Positions 13,593 through 24,234 are shown, counted from the first letter of the stretch. The stretch: 64,000 nt of DNA from Methylotuvimicrobium buryatense 5G (GCF_000341735.1 NZ_KB455575.1:2569802-2633801), one strand, 5' to 3'. Program-made: numbers and translations. Notes: generated from the letters alone by a model not told the origin.

Positions 13593-13779
13593 AATTTACC
13601 TCCGGTACATTTCTGATTTTTAATCAGAATCAATAAAACGCATCTTCAGTAGATGCCCCTTACGGTCCCTTTCACCAGCTTTGCGGTTCCAGCTTCCGTC
13701 TACGCAGGAAAATTAAGTTTTACAACACCTGCGGTCTTTGACGGTTGCCGGCATTTCCGGCAACCCAAAGTTTTTGCCC
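13593..13779 (-). promoter_or_regulatory. L10 leader (rplJ autoregulatory 5' region)
   Basis: This 187-nt spacer between rplA and rplJ contains, on the minus strand, a perfect 9-bp hairpin (arms 13743-13751 and 13757-13765). It then has a CAAAGACCGCAGGTG stretch and a TGCGTAGACGG stretch, both typical of the gammaproteobacterial L10 leader. By homology it binds L10(L7/L12)4 and represses rplJL translation. A covariance-model search (Rfam L10_leader) would be decisive. Confidence 0.75.
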
Positions 13780-14475
13780 TTAACCGGCAAGTCCGCTCTG
13801 ATCGATCCAAAGCCCTGGACCCATGGTCGAAGACAGTGTAATTTTTTTCATATAAACACCTTTCGCGGCACTCGGCTTAGCTTTACGCAAATCAGCCAAT
13901 AATGCTTCCAGATTTTGCTGAATGGCTGTCGCATCAAAATCTACCTTACCAATTGAGCAGTGTATGATCCCAGACTTGTCTGTTCGATAACGCACTTGCC
14001 CTGATTTTGCGTTTTTAACTGCGGTTGCAACATCCGGCGTAACTGTTCCGACTTTAGGATTTGGCATTAAGCCTCTTGGGCCCAAAATCTGTCCCAACTG
14101 GCCAACCACTCTCATCGCATCGGGAGAAGCGATCACCACGTCGAAATTCATTTCACCTTTTTTAACCTGATCAGCTAAATCGTCCATACCGACGATGTCG
14201 GCACCTGCTTCTTTCGCCGCATCGGCATTGGCACCTTGAGTAAAAACCGCGACTCTTACTGTTTTTCCGGTTCCATTTGGCAATACGGTAGCGCCACGCA
14301 CATTTTGATCTGATTTCCTTGGATCGACGCCTAGGTTGACACTGACATCGATCGACTCGACAAACTTGCTGTTACCAAGCTCTTTCAGTAAACCAACCGC
14401 TTCGTTGACCGAATATTGTTTGCTTCTGTCTACTTTTGACTTTATCAGTTTTGCTTTTTTAGTCAGCTTTGCCAT
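13780..14475 (-). CDS. rplA: 50S ribosomal protein L1
   Basis: L1 forms the mobile stalk at the E site and autoregulates rplKA in many bacteria. The 231 residues include [15 protein letters not shown] and [15 protein letters not shown], the rRNA-binding signatures. Its ATG overlaps the rplK stop codon (TAATG at 14473-14477), so translation is coupled. Confidence 0.99.
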   Translation of the reverse strand: MAKLTKKAKLIKSKVDRSKQYSVNEAVGLLKELGNSKFVESIDVSVNLGVDPRKSDQNVRGATVLPNGTGKTVRVAVFTQGANADAAKEAGADIVGMDDLADQVKKGEMNFDVVIASPDAMRVVGQLGQILGPRGLMPNPKVGTVTPDVATAVKNAKSGQVRYRTDKSGIIHCSIGKVDFDATAIQQNLEALLADLRKAKPSAAKGVYMKKITLSSTMGPGLWIDQSGLAG

Positions 14476-14906
14476 TACACGCCCTCCACATTCAGGCCCA
14501 TACTACGAGCACTTCCGGCAATTGTTTTAACTGCGGCATCCAAGCTTGCCGCATTTAAATCTTCCATTTTTGTCTTGGCTATTTCTTCAAGCTGCTCGCG
14601 CGTCACTGTGCCAATTTTCACTTTATTCGGCGTACTGCTCCCGCTCTTAACACCAACCGCTTTTTTCAACAGGATCGAAGCAGGCGGAGTTTTAGTAATA
14701 AAGGTAAAACTACGATCGCTATAAACAGTGATAACAACCGGAGTAGGTAACCCTTTTTCCAATTCTTGAGTTTTTGCATTAAAGGCTTTACAAAACTCCA
14801 TAATGTTGACACCATGCTGACCTAATGCAGGTCCAACCGGTGGACTGGGATTCGCTTCGCCTGCTTTTACTTGCAACTTTATGTATGCATTGATTTTTTT
14901 TGCCAT
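14475..14906 (-). CDS. rplK: 50S ribosomal protein L11
   Basis: L11 organises the GTPase-associated centre and is required for RelA activation. The 143 residues include [20 protein letters not shown] at the N-terminus, [17 protein letters not shown], and the rRNA-binding C-terminal domain. A hairpin-bearing spacer separates it from nusG, consistent with a separate rplKA transcription unit as in E. coli. Confidence 0.99.
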   Translation of the reverse strand: MAKKINAYIKLQVKAGEANPSPPVGPALGQHGVNIMEFCKAFNAKTQELEKGLPTPVVITVYSDRSFTFITKTPPASILLKKAVGVKSGSSTPNKVKIGTVTREQLEEIAKTKMEDLNAASLDAAVKTIAGSARSMGLNVEGV

Positions 14907-14955
14907 TATTTACTCCAAAACGGGTGCAAACGCTTTTCAGCTCCCCTAATAAACA

Positions 14956-14987
14956 AAAATCCCGGACACAGTCATATCCAGGATTTT
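14956..14987 (-). terminator. Terminator-like hairpin between nusG and rplK
   Basis: The arms AAAATCCCGGA (14956-14966) and TCCAGGATTTT (14977-14987) pair over 11 positions with one G-T wobble. On the minus strand the stem ends in a run of five T residues. It lies directly after nusG and fits an intrinsic terminator or attenuator that separates secE-nusG from rplKA. Confidence 0.65.
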
Positions 14988-15008
14988 AAAAAATTTATTT
15001 GACGCTTT

Positions 15009-15542
15009 TTATGATTTTTCAACTTGATTAAAGTCTAGCTCTACCGGTGTCGATCTACCGAAAATCAAAACCGAAATTCTTAGCTTACTCTTTTCGTAAT
15101 TAACTTCCTCTATCGTTCCGTTGAAATCTTTAAATGGGCCGTCATTGACTCTTACGACCTCACCGACCTCAAACAAAACTTTCGGCCTTGGCTTGTTAAC
15201 CCCTTCCTCGACTCTATTTAAGATAGACATCGCTTCTTTTTCTGATATAGGGGCAGGTTTATCGGAAGTCCCTCCAATAAATCCTAACACTCTAGGAACA
15301 TCTCTAACCATATGCCATGTTTCATCGGTCAACTCCATCTGCACCAGGACATAGCCGGGAAAAAACTTACGTTCGCTTTTGCGTTGCTGACCCATTCGCA
15401 TTTCGACAACTTCTTCTGTAGGCACCAGAATTTTACCGAAATACTGTCCTAGCCCTTCTCGTTTTATCCTTTCTTCTAATGCTTCTTTTACTTTATTTTC
15501 AAAGTTCGAATAAGCATGAACGACATACCAACGTAGTGCCAT
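15009..15542 (-). CDS. nusG: Transcription termination/antitermination factor NusG
   Basis: NusG binds RNA polymerase and couples it to Rho and to the ribosome. It has 177 residues. The NGN domain starts [18 protein letters not shown], with [10 protein letters not shown] in the middle. The C-terminal KOW domain contains [22 protein letters not shown]. It starts 3 nt after the secE stop, the universal secE-nusG pair. Confidence 0.99.
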   Translation of the reverse strand: MALRWYVVHAYSNFENKVKEALEERIKREGLGQYFGKILVPTEEVVEMRMGQQRKSERKFFPGYVLVQMELTDETWHMVRDVPRVLGFIGGTSDKPAPISEKEAMSILNRVEEGVNKPRPKVLFEVGEVVRVNDGPFKDFNGTIEEVNYEKSKLRISVLIFGRSTPVELDFNQVEKS

Positions 15543-15545
15543 TTA

Positions 15546-15923
15546 TTATCCTCCTTGACCGGTCAATAAACGCACACCCCAGAACAAAAACATATCAAGC
15601 AACCAAAGTATTACGCCAACGATTAGAACCATTGCAAAGACCATTAAAGTCGTTCGCATTGTTTCTTGGCGCGTTGGCCAAACGACTTTTCTTACTTCTT
15701 GCTTCGATTCCAGTGCAAAATTCCAAAATCCTTGACCTATCCGAGTCGTTAACATTAGCCCCATCGCAATTAGCACGATAACGACTAGCGAGAGAACCCT
15801 ATATAATAAGGCATATTCGGAAAAGTAGTAAAAACCCGCAAGACCTGCAATAACAAAAACAATTGAGAAAACTTGCTTAACAACATCACCTACCGATGCT
15901 GAGGGTTCAACTTGTGTACTCAT
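15546..15923 (-). CDS. secE: Preprotein translocase subunit SecE
   Basis: SecE is the essential clamp subunit of SecYEG in the inner membrane. The 125-residue protein has three hydrophobic segments, as in gammaproteobacterial SecE, and the conserved cytoplasmic motif EVRKVVWPTRQET before the last one. It lies between tRNA-Trp and nusG. Confidence 0.98.
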   Translation of the reverse strand: MSTQVEPSASVGDVVKQVFSIVFVIAGLAGFYYFSEYALLYRVLSLVVIVLIAMGLMLTTRIGQGFWNFALESKQEVRKVVWPTRQETMRTTLMVFAMVLIVGVILWLLDMFLFWGVRLLTGQGG

Positions 15924-15961
15924 GATTGTTATTACGATTTATAGTTATTGTATTTTTCTGA

Positions 15962-16037
<76 letters not shown>

Positions 16038-16073
16038 AATTCAGAAAATATTAAAATGTTATAAGCGCTTTCG

Positions 16074-17264
16074 TTATTCAATAATCGAAGCAACAACGCC
16101 CGCGCCAACGGTACGACCACCTTCACGAACCGCAAAACGCAAACCTTCTTCCATCGCAATCGGAGCAATCAATTTTACTTCGACATTGACGTTATCGCCC
16201 GGCATCACCATTTCTACGCCTTCCGGAAGATCGACCGCTCCGGTCACATCCGTGGTTCTGAAGTAAAATTGCGGACGGTATCCGTTAAAGAACGGAGTAT
16301 GACGTCCGCCTTCGTCTTTCGACAATACGTAGATTTCCGCTCTGAAATGTGTATGCGGCTTAATCGTGCCTTTGTGCGCCAATACTTGCCCGCGCTCCAC
16401 TTCGTCTCTTTTGGTGCCTCTTAACAAGACCCCAACGTTATCGCCCGCTTGACCTTGATCCAATAATTTACGGAACATTTCCACGCCCGTACAGGTGGTA
16501 ACCGTTGTCGGTCTAATGCCGACGATCTCTACTTCTTGACCGACTTTGATGATACCGCGCTCTATACGACCAGTAACCACTGTGCCGCGACCGGAAATCG
16601 AGAACACGTCTTCAATCGGCATCAAGAATGGTTGATCGATTGCTCGCTCCGGCTCCGGAATATAGCTGTCTAACGCTTCTACCAGCTTAATAATCGACGG
16701 TACGCCGATCTCACTGGTATCACCTTCCAGAGCTTTTAATGCCGATCCGACGACCAACGGGGTGTCGTCACCCGGAAATTCGTACATGTCCAATAATTCT
16801 CTGACTTCCATTTCAACCAATTCGACCAACTCGGCATCATCGACCATATCGGCTTTGTTCAAATAAACAACGATATAAGGCACACCGACCTGACGCGCCA
16901 GCAATATATGCTCACGCGTTTGCGGCATTGGGCCGTCAGCTGCCGAGCATACTAAAATCGCTCCGTCCATTTGCGCAGCACCGGTAATCATGTTTTTGAC
17001 GTAGTCGGCATGACCCGGACAGTCTACATGCGCATAGTGGCGTGCTTCTGATTCGTACTCTACGTGAGCCGTTGCGATTGTGATACCGCGCTCGCGCTCT
17101 TCGGGGGCGTTATCAATTTGATCGTAGGCTTTATAGACGCCGCCACGCGCATCCGCCATGACTTTGGTCAATGCTGCCGTTAATGTGGTTTTACCATGAT
17201 CCACGTGACCGATGGTTCCTACGTTAACGTGTGGTTTTTTACGTTCGAATTTTTCTTTGGACAT
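16074..17264 (-). CDS. tuf: Elongation factor Tu, copy 2 (complete)
   Basis: The 396-residue EF-Tu has [21 protein letters not shown] and all three domains, ending in [11 protein letters not shown]. It lies 38 nt downstream of tRNA-Thr and 36 nt upstream of tRNA-Trp, so it is embedded in a tRNA-mRNA transcript. It is identical to the partial copy at 1-1005 over all shared bases that I compared. Confidence 0.99.
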   Translation of the reverse strand: MSKEKFERKKPHVNVGTIGHVDHGKTTLTAALTKVMADARGGVYKAYDQIDNAPEERERGITIATAHVEYESEARHYAHVDCPGHADYVKNMITGAAQMDGAILVCSAADGPMPQTREHILLARQVGVPYIVVYLNKADMVDDAELVELVEMEVRELLDMYEFPGDDTPLVVGSALKALEGDTSEIGVPSIIKLVEALDSYIPEPERAIDQPFLMPIEDVFSISGRGTVVTGRIERGIIKVGQEVEIVGIRPTTVTTCTGVEMFRKLLDQGQAGDNVGVLLRGTKRDEVERGQVLAHKGTIKPHTHFRAEIYVLSKDEGGRHTPFFNGYRPQFYFRTTDVTGAVDLPEGVEMVMPGDNVNVEVKLIAPIAMEEGLRFAVREGGRTVGAGVVASIIE

Positions 17265-17302
17265 TTTACTTTCCCGAAAAAGCTTTTATTGTTGCAAATA
17301 TA

Positions 17303-17378
<76 letters not shown>

Positions 17379-17395
17379 AGAAACCACCGATCATC

Positions 17396-17469
17396 TGGAG
17401 CGGGTGATGGGAATCGAACCCACGTGACCAGCTTGGAAGGCTGGAGTTCTACCATTGAACTACACCCGC
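17396..17469 (-). tRNA. tRNA-Gly (anticodon TCC)
   Basis: A 74-nt cloverleaf: acceptor GCGGGTG/CACCCGC, anticodon stem CCAGC/GCTGG with loop CTTCCAA, T-arm GGGTTCGATTCCC, encoded CCA. It is part of the Tyr-Gly-Thr-tuf transcript. Confidence 0.97.
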
Positions 17470-17489
17470 AATTTTAAATTCAAACAGGA

Positions 17490-17574
17490 TGGTGGAGGGG
17501 GGAGGATTCGAACCTCCGAAGGCAGAGCCGGCAGATTTACAGTCTGATCCCTTTGGCCACTCGGGAACCCCTCC
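17490..17574 (-). tRNA. tRNA-Tyr (anticodon GTA)
   Basis: An 85-nt class II tRNA with a long variable arm: acceptor GGAGGGG, anticodon loop CTGTAAA, T-arm GGTTCGAATCC, encoded CCA. It is the promoter-proximal tRNA of the Tyr-Gly-Thr-tuf unit. A 63-codon open frame crossing it is an artefact. Confidence 0.97.
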
Positions 17575-17592
17575 AAAACCAGGAGCAGGCCA

Positions 17593-17620
17593 TTCTTACA
17601 AAATCTAACGACCTTGTCAA
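17593..17620 (-). promoter_or_regulatory. Sigma-70 promoter for the tRNA-Tyr/Gly/Thr-tuf unit
   Basis: Reading the minus strand, TTGACA (17615-17620) is separated by 16 nt from TAAGAA (17593-17598). A GC-rich discriminator (GGCCTGC) and tRNA-Tyr follow. A consensus -35 with a GC-rich discriminator is typical of stringently controlled stable-RNA promoters. The call is by inspection only. Confidence 0.7.
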
Positions 17621-17727
17621 CAAGAACAACCCTTTTTTGCGTTTTTTTCAATATTCAACTTATAAAACGCAAATTACAAACTTTTTAATTGCCTGCGAAC
17701 TAACTTACACAAGCAATTTTTATACGC

Positions 17728-18348
17728 TTATTCTTCAGCTTCAGCTGAGGTCTCGCCTTTCTCAACTCTAGGCGGCACTACTGTCACCACCGAAACATCC
17801 GCGTCATGGTCATCGCCATGCGACAAAGCCAAAAACTCAACACCCTTCGGCGCAGCTAACTGAGAAACATGCAATGTTTCGCCAAGATTCAAACTCGACA
17901 AATCCACCTCAATATACTCAGGTAGATCCTCCGGCAAACACGCAACCTCTATATCGACCAAATTATGCATAACCACACCGCCTAATTTAGCTCCAACACA
18001 GACATCCTCATTAATAAAATGAAGAGGAACTTGCGCTTTTAGCTTTTCATTTGCCGTTACGCGCAAGAAATCCAGGTGCAGCACTCTAGCCTTGGCCGGA
18101 TGCCTTTGAACAGCCTTGAGGATTGCCTTTTCCGCTTTACCCGCAACGACTACGTCCAAGATATGCGAATATACAGCCTCGTGAGCGAGATGCTTAACAA
18201 CCTCATTATGATCCAGAACCAACATTTCAGGATCAGCCTCTCCGCCATAAATTACCGCAGGCACTTTTCCTTGCCGACGAACCGACTTAGCCGAAGCAGT
18301 TCCGGGCTTTTTCCGAGCTTCCGCCACGAATTCAAATACACTTGACAT
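17728..18348 (-). CDS. rplY: 50S ribosomal protein L25/general stress protein Ctc
   Basis: This protein binds 5S rRNA. The start chosen is ATG 18346-18348 (MSSVFEFVAEARKK), preceded by a GGAGA Shine-Dalgarno; the longer frame upstream lacks family similarity. At 206 residues it is the long CTC/TL5-type form: an N-terminal L25 domain (RRQGKVPAVIYGG) plus a C-terminal beta domain ending in a Glu-rich tail. It follows prs by 42 nt. The usual downstream partner pth is absent from this position. Confidence 0.96.
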   Translation of the reverse strand: MSSVFEFVAEARKKPGTASAKSVRRQGKVPAVIYGGEADPEMLVLDHNEVVKHLAHEAVYSHILDVVVAGKAEKAILKAVQRHPAKARVLHLDFLRVTANEKLKAQVPLHFINEDVCVGAKLGGVVMHNLVDIEVACLPEDLPEYIEVDLSSLNLGETLHVSQLAAPKGVEFLALSHGDDHDADVSVVTVVPPRVEKGETSAEAEE

Positions 18349-18390
18349 TACATTCTCCAAAGCTGTGCATCTATACACTTCGCTAATTTA

Positions 18391-19344
18391 TCAATCCACA
18401 TACAACGAACTAACCGACTCACCGACAGCGATACGCCTTATCGTTTCCGCCAACATTTCGGCAACGCTGAGCTGCCGAATTTTACCAATGCGACTTGCTT
18501 CTAAGCTCAACGGTATCGTATCGGTTACGACCAACTCGTCCAAAACTGAATCTCGCAAATTATCAATTGCTCTTCCAGAAAGAACAGCATGCGTACAGTA
18601 AGCTACAACCTTGACTGCACCATGACCCTTCAATGCTTCCGCCGCATGGCACAGGGTACCGGCAGTATCGACAAGATCATCGATCATGACACAGGTACGA
18701 CCCTCAACATCGCCGATGATATGCATTATCTCGGAGACATTGGCTTTCGGACGCCTTTTATCTATTATAGCCAAGTCGGCATCATCAAGCCGTTTTGCCA
18801 GAGCTCTCGCTCTTACGACCCCGCCCACATCAGGCGAGACAACTATTAAATTCTTATATTTTTGCCGCCATACATCACCCAGTAAAATTGGCGACGCATA
18901 CACGTTATCGACAGGAATATCGAAAAAACCCTGAATCTGATCTGCATGAAGGTCAACGGTCAATACCCGGTCCGCACCCGCCTCACCTATCATTTTGGCG
19001 ACTAACTTAGCACTGATCGGAACCCTTGCCGAACGCGACCGCCTATCCTGTCTTGCATAACCATAATACGGCATAACTGCCGTTATTCGAGATGCCGATG
19101 CCCGACGGAACGCGTCGATCATCACCAACAACTCCATTAAATTCTCATTTGTCGGCGAACAAGTCGGTTGAATGACAAAGACATCCTTGCCCCTTATATT
19201 CTCCTCAACCTCAACCGCAACCTCACCGTCACTAAATCTTCCCACTGTGGCCATACCGAGCCGCATACTAAGCTTTTTAACAATACCTTCCGACAATGGC
19301 AGATTCGCATTACCGGAAAACACCATTAAAGAGGCGTCACTCAT
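18391..19344 (-). CDS. prs: Ribose-phosphate pyrophosphokinase
   Basis: This enzyme makes PRPP from ribose-5-phosphate and ATP for nucleotide, His, Trp and NAD synthesis. The 317-residue class I enzyme shows [13 protein letters not shown] (flexible loop), [26 protein letters not shown], and the PRPP-binding loop [12 protein letters not shown]. It lies between tRNA-Gln and rplY, matching the common ispE-tRNA-prs-rplY order. Confidence 0.98.
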   Translation of the reverse strand: MSDASLMVFSGNANLPLSEGIVKKLSMRLGMATVGRFSDGEVAVEVEENIRGKDVFVIQPTCSPTNENLMELLVMIDAFRRASASRITAVMPYYGYARQDRRSRSARVPISAKLVAKMIGEAGADRVLTVDLHADQIQGFFDIPVDNVYASPILLGDVWRQKYKNLIVVSPDVGGVVRARALAKRLDDADLAIIDKRRPKANVSEIMHIIGDVEGRTCVMIDDLVDTAGTLCHAAEALKGHGAVKVVAYCTHAVLSGRAIDNLRDSVLDELVVTDTIPLSLEASRIGKIRQLSVAEMLAETIRRIAVGESVSSLYVD

Positions 19345-19384
19345 TCAGGCACTCCCAGATTGAATTAATTTGCTGTTTAGGTAA

Positions 19385-19459
19385 TGGCTGGGCCGCCAGG
19401 ATTCGAACCTGGGTATGCGGGGATCAAAACCCCGTGCCTTACCGCTTGGCGACGGCCCA
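19385..19459 (-). tRNA. tRNA-Gln (anticodon TTG)
   Basis: A 75-nt cloverleaf: acceptor TGGGCCG/CGGCCCA, anticodon stem CGGGG/CCCCG with loop TTTTGAT, T-arm GGTTCGAATCC, encoded CCA. It lies between ispE and prs, a conserved gammaproteobacterial location. Confidence 0.97.
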
Positions 19460-19483
19460 AATACTTAGATATACTTACCAGTC

Positions 19484-20332
19484 TTAAGCATCATTCAGAC
19501 TTGAGTACAACGGAGATCTGTTCATTCCTTTACACAGATAGGATTGCCACTTTCTACTCAGTGACAAATACGCTTTTTTAGCTGCCAACTCTGTATCAAA
19601 CTGAGCAAAAACGCATGCTCCTGTACCTGTCAATCTTGCTTCGGAGAAATCGGACAACTCCCGCAAAGCCCCATCAACAGACGGGTAAAACTTGCGCACA
19701 ACATCTAAACAATCGTTTTGGTGTTGCCCTGCAATAAAGTCGGCTATTTTGATTGATTTACTGTCCCTTGTCAAATCTTTTGATGAAAAAATTTCTTTTG
19801 TATCGACATGACAATCCGGCTTCAGCACCACGACCCATTTTTCCGGCACTTCAATTTCCTGAAGCACCTCACCTACGCCTTCCGCCCAGGCGCTATGCCC
19901 AAAAACAAAAATCGGCACATCCGCACCTAATCGCAAACCTAATTGCATAAGCCGTTCACGGGAAAGACGTAACCGCCACAAATCGTTAAGCGCGACCAAA
20001 GTCGTAGCCGCATCGGAACTCCCCCCGCCTAAGCCGCCGCCCATAGGCAGGTGCTTTTCAATCTCAATGACCACCCCCCCCTTATAACCGGTTTCATCTT
20101 TTAACAAACGAGCGGCCCGATAGGTTAAATCCTGGTCTTCCGGAACCCCGGGAAGGGGATTCCGCAACGAAATCACCGAATCACTTATAGGCCGAAATAC
20201 CAGCCAATCACATAAATCAATGAACTGAAATACCGTTTGTAGCAAATGATAACCATCTTCTCTTTGCCCTACAATTCTTAGCATTAAATTTAATTTTGCC
20301 GGCGCGGGCCATCTTTTATTCACCTCACTCAT
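19484..20332 (-). CDS. ispE: 4-diphosphocytidyl-2-C-methyl-D-erythritol kinase
   Basis: IspE phosphorylates CDP-ME in the non-mevalonate isoprenoid pathway. The 282-residue GHMP kinase shows the N-terminal PAPAKLNLMLRI motif and the ATP-binding GGGLGGGSSDAAT loop near residues 95-107. Its 3' region carries the GTGACVFA motif. Its start overlaps the lolB stop by 8 nt, so it belongs to the TPR-lolB-ispE operon. Confidence 0.98.
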   Translation of the reverse strand: MSEVNKRWPAPAKLNLMLRIVGQREDGYHLLQTVFQFIDLCDWLVFRPISDSVISLRNPLPGVPEDQDLTYRAARLLKDETGYKGGVVIEIEKHLPMGGGLGGGSSDAATTLVALNDLWRLRLSRERLMQLGLRLGADVPIFVFGHSAWAEGVGEVLQEIEVPEKWVVVLKPDCHVDTKEIFSSKDLTRDSKSIKIADFIAGQHQNDCLDVVRKFYPSVDGALRELSDFSEARLTGTGACVFAQFDTELAAKKAYLSLSRKWQSYLCKGMNRSPLYSSLNDA

Positions 20333-20912
20333 GCGTATTCCATTGATCTATTATTAGCTTTAATTTCACTTCCGGATTGGAAACATCAATTTTGTAGGGC
20401 AACACCCCTCGATCGGTTTTTTGCATCTTCCTATATCGGATCGTCCAGTTATCCTGAATAAAACCATTGCCGATATTTTCGAACGACTCATTCGGATCGG
20501 TCAATCCTACCACCCAGTACCGCAATGATCTCAATGGCACATAAAAGCCCAATTGTTCGGTTATAAACTCATCGGACCAATCATAATATCTGACCGCACC
20601 TTCGCCACGATCGACATCGACATAATCATCGGCAATATGAATATTAACCGCTCCCTGACCGAAAGGCCCCGAAATACGAATCATCTCATCGCTATCCGCA
20701 CGTCGCCATTCTATAGCGGCCGCCCACGAATCACTTCGAGCCGTTAACGATACACGCCCATCCAAGCTCCATTCCTGCAATTGATAAAACCCATCCCGCC
20801 CCGACTCCGAATAAACCGCCAAGTCTTTAACCGGCAAGGCTGAACATCCTGTCAAAACCGACAAAACCAACACAAGCCATCCATAGAGGTATTTTTTGCA
20901 TTGACTTTTCAT
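20325..20912 (-). CDS. lolB: Outer-membrane lipoprotein receptor LolB
   Basis: LolB accepts lipoproteins from LolA and inserts them in the outer membrane. The 195-residue protein has a lipoprotein signal peptide with lipobox LTGC near residue 22. LolB features follow, including WSLDGRVSLTARSDSW and the region around YWVVGLTDP. It overlaps the TPR gene by 4 nt (ATGA) and ispE by 8 nt. Confidence 0.93.
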   Translation of the reverse strand: MKSQCKKYLYGWLVLVLSVLTGCSALPVKDLAVYSESGRDGFYQLQEWSLDGRVSLTARSDSWAAAIEWRRADSDEMIRISGPFGQGAVNIHIADDYVDVDRGEGAVRYYDWSDEFITEQLGFYVPLRSLRYWVVGLTDPNESFENIGNGFIQDNWTIRYRKMQKTDRGVLPYKIDVSNPEVKLKLIIDQWNTHE

Positions 20913-22666
20913 TCAGCGTCAAGAATGCGCCGCTGAAAATCCAAAAGATATTCATCCTCCGGCGACTTTTTTATCGTCTGTTCGAATAATTTCTTCGCCT
21001 CATCCTTGCGACCCAAGGCCCATAAGACTTCCGCCAAATGCGCCGCAATTTCGTTCTCCTGCTGCTTAGAATAAGCCTTCTGCAAATATTCTAAAGCCTT
21101 TTCATAATTGCCCAACTTAAATTGCAACCATCCGTAACTATCGATAATGACCGCCTCATCCGGCTGCAATTCCAGAGCCTTTTCAAGATAGACCCGCGCC
21201 TCCTCGTATCGGTCGGTTCTATCAGCCAAGGTATAACCCAAGGCATTTAAGGCACTCACATCATCGGGATACTGTGCCAGTATCTTTCTTAAATCCTGTT
21301 CCAGCACGTCGAGACGATCAATACGCTCTGAAACTAAAGCCCGGGTATATAACAATTCCTTTTGTTCGGGCATTTCTTCGATCGCCTTGCTTAACAAATC
21401 GAACGACTTGATATATTGCTTTTGTTCGTTATAAAACTCCGCTTCTAACAACAGCGCACGCATCTTTTCATCGGCAGACCGAGCGCGAAGGCGGCTTATC
21501 CGTTCGGAGGCCTCTTCAAATTGCTTATCTTTAATCAGTAGCGATATCCCCGCAGCCGCGGCATCGAAGCGCAAACTCCCCCTCGATACCCTATCGAACC
21601 AAACCAGAGCATCGCTATTTCTGCCATCTCGAACCGCAATTCTACCCAGATAAAAGCTTGCCTGATCACTCCATTCAGGATATGGAATCAAGCCCTTAAA
21701 CAAGGATTCCGCTTTATCATCTCTCTCCATCTGTAGATTAACCAGCGCCAAAGAGAAACGCGATTCAAAATCCTCAGGCTCATCATCAATGATATCGAGA
21801 TAAAGCCTGCCGGCTTCTTCATACTCGCCTAGTTTAACCAAGACTTGGGCCAACAATTTCTTGACCTTCAAGCTATCTTGATTTTGATCCAATAAATCCG
21901 TTAGATAAATCCTTGCATTAGCCAAATCACCTGAAAAAGCCGCTATTTGCGCCCTAAATAACAAAGCCTTTTCCCAATCCGGACGCAATTCAATGGCTTG
22001 GTCAATTTTCCGTTGCGCCAATACATTACTGTTTAACTGCATTGCCAACATGGCCTGAATAAAAAAAACAGTGGCTTCTTCCGGCCTTTGCTCGGCAAGA
22101 TCTTCCAATACATCATAAACAAAAGTTGTATTACCTTTTTGACCCAACGCCCTAATTAACTCGACAACCGCATCTTCAAAACCCTCCGAATCCATGTCCA
22201 ACAAAAACAGGGCATGCTCGATAGCCGATGGCTTTACTTCCTTTCTTAAGGCCGACAGTAAGGCAATCTTTCTTGCTGTTAAATTATCAGGCTCCTGTTT
22301 CAACCAAAGCTCGACAGCCTCATCGCCTCGTTCGCTATCTTTAATGTATAGCGCTATCTTCGCCGCACGCTCGGTCAACCTAACATCATTGACACGCTTT
22401 GCGGCCTCAAGATACCCCTCCAGGGCAACATCGTATTGCCCTCGTTGCCCGGCAATTTCAGCAGCCAGCAACATATACATAATGTCCGGCTCAATAGCAG
22501 TTTTAGGCTCCGCAGATTCGACACCTTGCTCGCCATGAGAACTCTGTGAATACTCGTCAAGATCATCCATGGCTCGCCCTCTTTCCTGAGAGGAACCGCA
22601 ACCACTAAGAAAAACAAGGGCTATTACGGCAATTAACTTATAATTCGACACACTCACATCCTTCAT
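20909..22666 (-). CDS. TPR-repeat lipoprotein upstream of lolB
   Basis: I chose ATG 22664-22666 (MKDVSVSNYK) over a TTG three codons upstream. The 585-residue protein has a lipoprotein signal peptide (FLSGC), then about a dozen tetratricopeptide repeats covering most of its length, such as AEVLWALGRKDEAKKLFEQT near the C-terminus. Comparable TPR lipoproteins precede lolB-ispE in other gammaproteobacteria, which suggests an envelope-assembly role. The substrate or partner is unknown. Confidence 0.85.
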   Translation of the reverse strand: MKDVSVSNYKLIAVIALVFLSGCGSSQERGRAMDDLDEYSQSSHGEQGVESAEPKTAIEPDIMYMLLAAEIAGQRGQYDVALEGYLEAAKRVNDVRLTERAAKIALYIKDSERGDEAVELWLKQEPDNLTARKIALLSALRKEVKPSAIEHALFLLDMDSEGFEDAVVELIRALGQKGNTTFVYDVLEDLAEQRPEEATVFFIQAMLAMQLNSNVLAQRKIDQAIELRPDWEKALLFRAQIAAFSGDLANARIYLTDLLDQNQDSLKVKKLLAQVLVKLGEYEEAGRLYLDIIDDEPEDFESRFSLALVNLQMERDDKAESLFKGLIPYPEWSDQASFYLGRIAVRDGRNSDALVWFDRVSRGSLRFDAAAAGISLLIKDKQFEEASERISRLRARSADEKMRALLLEAEFYNEQKQYIKSFDLLSKAIEEMPEQKELLYTRALVSERIDRLDVLEQDLRKILAQYPDDVSALNALGYTLADRTDRYEEARVYLEKALELQPDEAVIIDSYGWLQFKLGNYEKALEYLQKAYSKQQENEIAAHLAEVLWALGRKDEAKKLFEQTIKKSPEDEYLLDFQRRILDAE

Positions 22667-22974
22667 ATTTTGCAATACAGTTTTGCAATAGATTAGCAGA
22701 AAAACATTTCAGTTCGGATAGTTGTTTTACTGCATTTGAATAAAACTTAATTATTTAATTAAAATATTAAAAAATTTGACTAAAAAAATATTTTTGGCAA
22801 ACAATGGCGCGCCACGGAAAACTAACCTATGACGAAATTGAAATCCGCTAAGTTCAATCGGCAATTTTCCACATGCATAATCGAGATAGCAACTTTAAAC
22901 AATTTCAATAGCCCAATAAGCCTGAATTAACAAGCTAAAAACCACATTCGCTCCGAACTCTATAATTTAAAAAG
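22667..22974. other. Divergent intergenic region between the TPR gene and hemA
   Basis: The 308-nt AT-rich spacer separates the two divergent operons and must hold both promoters. A TATAAT at 22961-22966 lies only 8 nt before the hemA ATG. If used, it would give a nearly leaderless hemA mRNA. No convincing -35 is present for it. No repeat or small gene was seen. Confidence 0.5.
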
Positions 22975-24234
22975 ATGACACTTCTTGCCGTAGGGATAAA
23001 TTACAACACTGCCCCCGTTTCTATCCGAGAACGGCTAGCTTACCCTGCCGAAATATTGGATTCATCGCTCAAGGACCTTTGGCGTTTAAGGGATATATCC
23101 GAGGCCGCTATTCTATCGACTTGCAACCGAACAGAATTTTATTGCGAGTCATCAAACGAAAATAAACATATTTTAATCGATTGGATCGCTCAAACCCGTA
23201 AAATCAAGCCTAACGACTTAACCCCCTATCTTTACACCTACAACGACAGCCAGTTAATTCGGCATATGTTTCGTGTCGCATGCGGCTTGGATTCCATGGT
23301 CCTTGGCGAGCCGCAAATTTTGGGGCAAATGAAAGCCGCCTATCAAGCCGCTAATGACGCGGGAACCTTAGGCAAATATTTAGGTAAGCTCTTTCAGCAC
23401 ACTTTTGCCGCGGCAAAAAAAGTCAGAACCGATACCGCCATCGGGTCGAGCCCAGTTTCAGTAGCCTTCGCCGCCGTGCAATTGGCACAACAAATCTTCG
23501 ACAAATTAAGCGAACAAACCGCAATTCTAATCGGCGCGGGCGAAACCATCGAATTGACGGCACGGCACTTGGTCCAACACGGTATCGGACGCATCATCAT
23601 CGCCAATCGAACCTATGACAAAGCGCACGCCTTGGCAACACGCTTTAACGGTTATGCCATCGCACTATCTGAGTTACCGATGCACTTGGCCGAGGCCGAT
23701 ATCGTCGTTTCATCTACAGCAAGCTCATTGCCGATTTTAGGAAAGGGACGAGTTGAAAGTGCCATCAAAAAACGCAAACACAAGCCGATGTTCATGGTCG
23801 ACTTGGCGGTACCGCGCGACATAGAATCGGAAGTCGAACAACTAAACGACGTCTATCTCTATACTGTCGACGATCTCAAAAACACGATCGACCAAAACAT
23901 GGATAACCGGCGCAAAGCCGCCGAGCAAGCGGAAGAAATCATCGACACACAAGTCGAACATTTTCTTTCCTGGCTGCGTTCGCAAGGCGCCTTAAGCACA
24001 ATCAAGGATTTCCGGATACAAGCCGAAAAAACGCGTGACGAAACTCTTGAAAAAACCTTAGTCCTTATGAGAAACGGCTTGTCCGCCGAGGAAGCGCTGC
24101 AAAGACTCGCTCACTCATTAACTAACAAGCTCATCCATACGCCCAGCGCGCAAATTCGGGAAGCCGGCGCCAACGAAAGACACGACTTAATAGCGGCGGC
24201 CCGCGAAATTTTCAAATTAAATCATACACAATGA
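22975..24234 (+). CDS. hemA: Glutamyl-tRNA reductase
   Basis: HemA reduces Glu-tRNA(Glu) to glutamate-1-semialdehyde, the first step of C5 tetrapyrrole synthesis. The 419-residue protein shows the catalytic Cys50 in STCNRTEFY, the [18 protein letters not shown] block, the NADPH-binding [14 protein letters not shown] segment and a C-terminal dimerisation helix. It overlaps prfA by 4 nt (ATGA), the widespread hemA-prfA-prmC operon. Confidence 0.99.
   Translation: MTLLAVGINYNTAPVSIRERLAYPAEILDSSLKDLWRLRDISEAAILSTCNRTEFYCESSNENKHILIDWIAQTRKIKPNDLTPYLYTYNDSQLIRHMFRVACGLDSMVLGEPQILGQMKAAYQAANDAGTLGKYLGKLFQHTFAAAKKVRTDTAIGSSPVSVAFAAVQLAQQIFDKLSEQTAILIGAGETIELTARHLVQHGIGRIIIANRTYDKAHALATRFNGYAIALSELPMHLAEADIVVSSTASSLPILGKGRVESAIKKRKHKPMFMVDLAVPRDIESEVEQLNDVYLYTVDDLKNTIDQNMDNRRKAAEQAEEIIDTQVEHFLSWLRSQGALSTIKDFRIQAEKTRDETLEKTLVLMRNGLSAEEALQRLAHSLTNKLIHTPSAQIREAGANERHDLIAAAREIFKLNHTQ

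Noticed and set aside
17460-17651. 63-codon minus-strand frame
   Set aside because: It runs across tRNA-Tyr and its promoter; the apparent protein is the tRNA sequence translated.
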